Source: Bradyrhizobium elkanii WSM2783
Lineage (GTDB): Bacteria; Pseudomonadota; Alphaproteobacteria; Rhizobiales; Xanthobacteraceae
Direction: 5' to 3'
DNA: 57,065 nt
Assembly (NCBI RefSeq): GCF_000472865.1
Contig: NZ_AXAP01000053.1
Span: forward strand, 1-57,065
Shown: positions 53,661-57,065 of the stretch, piece after piece
Layout of the letters: the number at the start of each line of letters is the position of its first letter
How positions within the stretch are numbered: the first letter of the stretch is position 1
Notes under the pieces: generated by a model
The model's input: the letters and a program-made list of their open reading frames with translations, nothing else
What the model was told of the DNA's origin: nothing
The model's database searches: none
Program-made: the position numbers and the translations under genes

Positions 53661-53765
53661 CTCATTGCAGGTCCTCGCGCAGGCCCTTGAAGACCGGATG
53701 TCGCACCGTGCCCTGGCCGACTTGGCGCGGTACTCGATCTCGGCGAGCAGGCTTCGGAACGACCC
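53661..53765 (-). pseudogene. Fragment of DNA ligase 3' end
   Basis: This roughly 105-nt stretch aligns with 54854-54958, the end of the intact ligase gene, at about 80% with two one-base indels. It still ends CTGCAATGAGAT as the ligase does. The frame is broken. It is the remnant of a second ligase copy. Confidence 0.7.
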
Positions 53766-53931
53766 AGAGTCCCTATTTGCAAGGCCGCCAGATTAGGAAC
53801 AAAGGCTCCGCGCGCGAATTGTATGGTGTGCCCACACGCTCACCAACCGGGTGTGCACAGCCCCCCCTCGCAGCTCGGCCTTACCCCCGGCCGGGCTGCG
53901 CGTTAATGCCCGCAACGGCTGGCGGTAGGAT

Positions 53932-54117
53932 TCAATCGCTCGGATCTATCGACGAGGCCGCGATGGCTTGTTCTACATCCCTGACCAACGCTCGGTGGTG
54001 TTCGGCAAGCTTTGCAAAGAGTGCTTTCTTCGTCGCGTTTGTCGCGAGCTTGCTGATTAGATCGCACTCCTCGGCTTCATTCCGAAGCTTTTCCAGGTGC
54101 GCCTGCATATCCTTCAT
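53932..54117 (-). CDS. Small conserved helical protein
   Basis: This 61-residue, all-helical, acidic protein reads MKDMQAHLEKLRNEAEECDL, then ISKLATNATKKALFAKLAEH. I recall many close relatives in Bradyrhizobium, where they are annotated as hypothetical. The ATG follows GGAAAGAACC. The frame is intact, unlike its neighbours. Function is unknown. The gaps on either side (53766-53931 and 54118-54330) show nothing I can assign. Confidence 0.75.
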   Translation of the reverse strand: MKDMQAHLEKLRNEAEECDLISKLATNATKKALFAKLAEHHRALVRDVEQAIAASSIDPSD

Positions 54118-54330
54118 GGTTCTTTCCGGGTTCCAGGAAGACCCAGGAATAGGGCAGGCAGGTATCCCAAAGCAATAACCTGCGGAAGCTTATGCCGGGG
54201 GCCAATGCCATGCACTGGGCTCGACGCTTCCCGACATCGTGAATCGAGGCGCAGCGGACCGGCCCAATTTTCCCTGACGTCTTAACTCACTTGAATGTAG
54301 CTCTAGAGTGTCCGCGATTAGCGTTTGTAC

Positions 54331-54501
54331 ATGGAAGGCAAACGTAAGCGCAATCGGGCCAAACAGACTACTTCACTCCAGGAACGACTGATCGGCTCTG
54401 CCGAAGAGGGTCGCGCTCGCGCAAGACACCTATCGCCTGGTGCCGAGCGGGACAAGCTGCTTCGAAAAGCGCGGCAAGCCGCGCGCGGCGGAGCTGGATG
54501 A
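54331..54501 (+). CDS. Very small basic protein
   Basis: This 56-residue basic protein has MEGKRKRNRAKQTTSLQERL, then AEEGRARARHLSPGAERDKL and LRKARQAARGGAG. The pattern (basic head, then LxERL, then LPPGxERxxLLRKARQ) is that of a small family I recall in Bradyrhizobium; here LSPGAERDKLLRKARQA is nearly that core. It is likely real although no clear ribosome site precedes the ATG. It is followed by another small gene in a different frame. Confidence 0.6.
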   Translation: MEGKRKRNRAKQTTSLQERLIGSAEEGRARARHLSPGAERDKLLRKARQAARGGAG

Positions 54502-54565
54502 GGTTCTTAGCTTGGGCCCATCGAAATGGCGTGCAGATAGACTTCACGAGGCTCGGGCGTGGCGC

Positions 54566-54781
54566 ATGGGCGAGTTTGACAGCCGGCTTCAAGCAGCCAT
54601 CGCCCTTGTCCTGGACGAGGTTTGTGCGGGGTTTTCCAATGGCGGCGACCACGACAGCCGGAAATATATCGCCGAGCAACTCATCCAGGCCGCGCGCGGG
54701 GGGCAAACGACGCTTGGTGCGCTGACATACGTCGGGCGTCGGGCTCTCGTGCATCTCAACAACAAGCCCAAATCAGCCTGA
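54566..54781 (+). CDS. Small conserved protein, unknown
   Basis: This 71-residue protein begins MGEFDSRLQAAIALVLDEVC and ends TTLGALTYVGRRALVHLNNK plus a short tail. The core resembles a short helical family common in Bradyrhizobium (recollection). The open frame extends upstream to GTG 54440, which would overlap the preceding small gene, so I list the ATG at 54566. Function is unknown. Confidence 0.6.
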   Translation: MGEFDSRLQAAIALVLDEVCAGFSNGGDHDSRKYIAEQLIQAARGGQTTLGALTYVGRRALVHLNNKPKSA

Positions 54782-54784
54782 TCC

Positions 54785-54858
54785 GCTCGCCGCAATGGGA
54801 CAAACTGCGCGGGGGTCTCGCAGACCAGCGGCAGTTATCGCAGCGCGCACCATCTCAT
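54785..54858 (-). pseudogene. Second CDNC-family remnant
   Basis: Read on the minus strand, ATGAGATGGTGCGCG is followed after a 2-nt loss by codons for CDNCRW (TGCGATAACTGCCGCTGG). It is the same family as 53181-53318. Its ATG overlaps the ligase stop as ATGA, showing the original ligase-CDNC gene order. Confidence 0.6.
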
Positions 54859-55781
54859 TGCAGGTCCTCCCGCAATCCTTTGAACACCGGGTGCCGCACC
54901 TTGCCTTCCGCCGATTTGGCGCGGTACTCGATTTCGGCCAGCAGCATCGGCTCAACCCAGATGCCCTTGTGCGCGATCCGCTTGGTGTAGGGCTGTGTCT
55001 TCCGGATCAGCGGCTTCAGGCACTTCTGCAAGTCGGCCGCGGATGCCTTGTCGAAGCGGTGGTCGACTTTGCCCGCATAGATCAGCTCGCCGCCCTTGCG
55101 CCGGCCGAGATAGATGCCGTCCCATTTTCCTTCGTCCAGGGCGAAGCCGGCGATCGTCAGCGTCTCCCGCTGCGCGCACGGCTTCTTCACCCAGTTGCGG
55201 CCGCGGCCCGAAACGTAGGGGCTGTCGGCGATCTTCGACGCGACGCCTTCATAGCCGGTCTTGCAGGCGTGTTCGAACATCGCGCGGCCGTCGACTTCGA
55301 AGCTCTCGCTGAACTGGACATCGTTGCCGGCGATCAGGTTTTTCAGGGCAGCCTTGCGCGTGGAAAGCGACAGCTTCCGCAAGTTGTGGCCATCGAGATA
55401 GAGCAGGTCGAAGGCGACCAGGATGATCTTTTTCGAACGACCGAGCTCGTTCTGCAGCACCGAGAAATCCGTGGTGCCGTCCGCGGCCGGCGCGACCACC
55501 TCGCCGTCGACGATCGCGCTGCCGGCCGAGATGTGCGAGGCGTCGTCGGCGATCTTGCGAAACCGCCTGGTCCAGTCGTTGCCGCGGCGGGTGAACACCT
55601 TGATCGTCTCATTGGCGAGGTGGACCTGGACGCGGTAGCCGTCGAACTTGATCTCACGGATCCATCTGGCGCCGGTCGGCACACGCTCGATCTCGGTGGC
55701 CAGCGCCGGCTCGACAAAGCCCGAGTAAGGGCCTTGGTGCCCGAGGGCCGCCGGCTTCTTACGCTGAAACGCCACTCGCAT
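54855..55781 (-). CDS. ATP-dependent DNA ligase, LigD ligase-domain type
   Basis: This 308-residue stand-alone ligase resembles the ligase module of LigD used in bacterial end joining. Nucleotidyltransferase motifs: I EIKFDGYR (the Lys is adenylated), the VDGEVV segment, FDLLYLDG (III), EGVASK (IV) and WVKKPCAQRE (V). The OB-fold domain follows (IYLGRRKGGELIYAGKV). The N-terminus starts near the ligase domain with no polymerase or nuclease part, and no ku gene is nearby. ATG 55781 is accepted although the ribosome site is weak. The stop overlaps a CDNC remnant. Confidence 0.9.
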   Translation of the reverse strand: MRVAFQRKKPAALGHQGPYSGFVEPALATEIERVPTGARWIREIKFDGYRVQVHLANETIKVFTRRGNDWTRRFRKIADDASHISAGSAIVDGEVVAPAADGTTDFSVLQNELGRSKKIILVAFDLLYLDGHNLRKLSLSTRKAALKNLIAGNDVQFSESFEVDGRAMFEHACKTGYEGVASKIADSPYVSGRGRNWVKKPCAQRETLTIAGFALDEGKWDGIYLGRRKGGELIYAGKVDHRFDKASAADLQKCLKPLIRKTQPYTKRIAHKGIWVEPMLLAEIEYRAKSAEGKVRHPVFKGLREDLQ

Positions 55782-55938
55782 GACTCCACGCGAGGAACCG
55801 ATTCAAAGTGCCGCAACTTGATTCATTCCGGTCCGGAGTTCCACGTGTTTCGGCGCTGTCCGACGACGGAACTTGTGGAAACCTTTTTTGGCAGTTCCGG
55901 GTTTTACCTCTTGGCAGGACCTACCGGAGGGAGATGCC

Positions 55939-56128
55939 ATGCAGGAGTATCGCATTTTTCGTTCTAGGTCGGGACGGACGCATTATGGACCGACACGAAT
56001 TCCTGGCTCCTGATGATAACGCGGCGCAAGAGCGCGCCAAGCAGATGGTGGATGGCCACGGCATTGAGCTATGGGAGCGAGCGCGAAAGATAGCGGAACT
56101 GAGGAGGAAGGAGGGCGGAGGGGGATGA
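55939..56128 (+). pseudogene. Frameshifted small protein (T5 run)
   Basis: ATG 55939 sits behind a strong GGAGG and reads MQEYRIF. The downstream frame reads VLGRDGRIMDRHEFLAPDD, then a helix ending KIAELRRKEGGGG. They join only if the run TTTTT at 55955-55959 is four T. The family is a small conserved Bradyrhizobium type (recollection). This is one frameshift from intact, so sequencing error or a very recent mutation is possible. Confidence 0.65.
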
Positions 56129-56484
56129 CGATGGGAGCTTGCCCCAACTTGTCTTTGCGGCGGTGCTGCATCCACGCACCACGATCATCAACGCGCACCG
56201 ATGTGCCTACCGCTGCGGTGGCTGCGCGCAGAGAAAATCCCGTATCCCGCGGTCGTGCAGGCAAACCTAACGTCCACGGCTGTGGGCGGTTACTCTCGAT
56301 GCTCGGTCCAGCTTCGCTCCCCGCACTGGCATTAGTGGATGCGTATGGTCAGCCCTCGCGTCGAGTCTAGTATCTGATGTGTAAGCTCTGGTTGAGCCCT
56401 GCATCTACAACAGCTTTCGTCATGGTTCCTGGATGCATGGAAGCTGGGAGATCTGGGGCGTGTCGCCCATATCCGCCGCTCTGT
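56129..56484. other. Gene-free 356-nt region
   Basis: No gene, RNA or clear repeat is recognised. Open frames here have no family resemblance. Confidence 0.5.
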
Positions 56485-56697
56485 TCATCCTTCTTCGCTC
56501 GTGATGCTGATCCGGTACAACAAGCGGTCGGGCGCCATGACATCGAGGCTCCAACTCTCCCCCGGCTGGAGCGATGTTTCAATGTCCCGGGTCAGCAACA
56601 GAGCTTCCTTCCAGGCAGCGCGATCGTCTCGAAGCTCCGTTCCGACTTCGTCCCGAAATGGGAACTTTCCGATGATGTGAAAGAAGTAACGGGGCAT
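56485..56697 (-). CDS. DUF6894-like small protein
   Basis: This 70-residue protein has MPRYFFHIIGKFPFRDEVGT, then ELRDDRAAWKEALLLTRDIE. The MPRYFFH start, the D-x-x-G-x-EL turn and the following A-rich helix match the DUF6894 pattern common in Rhizobiales. I chose ATG 56697, since the family begins there; 56727 is in frame upstream. Function unknown. Confidence 0.8.
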   Translation of the reverse strand: MPRYFFHIIGKFPFRDEVGTELRDDRAAWKEALLLTRDIETSLQPGESWSLDVMAPDRLLYRISITSEEG

Positions 56698-56781
56698 TGA
56701 CTGCAAACCACGACTTTCCGTCCGCAAACGCGACCTTCCGCAGACCGTTCCTAAACGGCTGGGCTAGGAACGTTAAACCGG

Positions 56782-57057
56782 ATGGGTGAATTGAAGTTGA
56801 TGCGGGGCCAATCGGCGCCGGGAGCGAGCGCGACCAGTGTACCGGTCATGGTTGAGCACGGAGATATTTGCCGCACGCGAGCCGAGCACTGCCGGCAACA
56901 AGCCGCGAAGACGGTCTCTTCGATAGACAAGCAGCAACTGCTTCGGCTTTCCGAAGAATGGCTGAGGCTCGCACAGCGACCCTCATTCGCGGACGAGTTG
57001 GCTGCCGACGGCAGTGAGGCGATCGGCCCCGCTCTCAGGCATCCAACGGTTCACTGA
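56782..57057 (+). CDS. Small hypothetical protein
   Basis: This 91-residue protein has a helical core: CRTRAEHCRQQAAKTVSSID, then KQQLLRLSEEWLRLAQ. It resembles small Bradyrhizobium proteins with a CRxxAxxC...WLxLAQ pattern (recollection). The N-terminal 25 residues look unstructured, so a later start is possible. Function is unknown. Only 8 nt of the window remain after it. Confidence 0.6.
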   Translation: MGELKLMRGQSAPGASATSVPVMVEHGDICRTRAEHCRQQAAKTVSSIDKQQLLRLSEEWLRLAQRPSFADELAADGSEAIGPALRHPTVH

Positions 57058-57065
57058 GCGCCCGC

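Noticed and set aside
54119..54133. Second GTTC-N7-GTTC, directly before the 61-residue gene
   Set aside because: It has a GC-rich core and overlaps the ribosome site, touching the start codon. About one such match is expected by chance, so I do not call it a LexA box.
52870..57065. Integrative element with att sites at tRNA-His
   Set aside because: I found no integrase and no second copy of the tRNA 3' end within the window, so a mobile-element call is not supported here.

Overview
The window looks like chromosomal DNA of a Bradyrhizobium-type alphaproteobacterium (Rhizobiales). The evidence is high GC, rpsU with a long Gly/Arg tail, three-part pnt transhydrogenase genes, two phasins, a tRNA-His with A73 and no encoded G-1, many palindromic intergenic repeats, and several small protein families that I associate with Bradyrhizobium. 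The genus call is recognition from memory, not a search.

Layout. 0.3-4.4 kb: an envelope pair on the minus strand, a DUF882/M15 peptidase and an L,D-transpeptidase. 4.8-8.4 kb: an NtrC-type sigma-54 activator divergent from oligoendopeptidase F, with a perfect TTAA-N7-TTAA (CtrA-type) site between them. 8.4-9.1 kb: an AbrB/MazE-Doc toxin-antitoxin module with a palindrome in its promoter. 9.2-12.4 kb: a 50-residue cytochrome aa3 subunit IV gene, then pntAA-pntAB-pntB. 12.4-16.1 kb: a hydrolase, two cation/proton antiporters and a cupin. 16.2-21.1 kb: an Ala/Pro-rich membrane protein, a TPR lipoprotein, rpsU, aqpZ and purEK. 21.2-27.9 kb: two c-di-GMP proteins, a pair of small unknown genes behind a LexA-like box, two divergent DUF465 genes and an FAD oxidoreductase.

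28-44.3 kb is transport-rich: an orphan TctC-type binding protein; a Pot-type ABC operon (ATPase plus two permeases, no binding protein); a sugar ABC operon on the other strand (binding protein plus two permeases, no ATPase); an AsmA protein; the scoAB CoA-transferase; a 1.1-kb gene-free block holding five different repeat elements; and a ferric-iron binding protein plus permease, again without an ATPase. 44.6-51.2 kb holds a GlxA-type regulator with a tautomerase gene, a cNMP-domain protein, a metallophosphoesterase, and a 1119-residue PAS histidine kinase whose ATP-binding glycine boxes are eroded.

51.5-52.7 kb carries two phasins (PHB granule proteins); the second has a PhaR-like motif upstream and a strong terminator downstream. 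After tRNA-His at 52.87 kb the character changes: gene density falls and small Bradyrhizobium-type genes lie among frameshifted relics. These include two copies of a ligase-tail/CDNC-protein junction, only one of which still has an intact LigD-type ligase. I read this as a decaying accessory region beside a tRNA gene. I see no CRISPR array, insertion sequence, rRNA or prophage structural gene.
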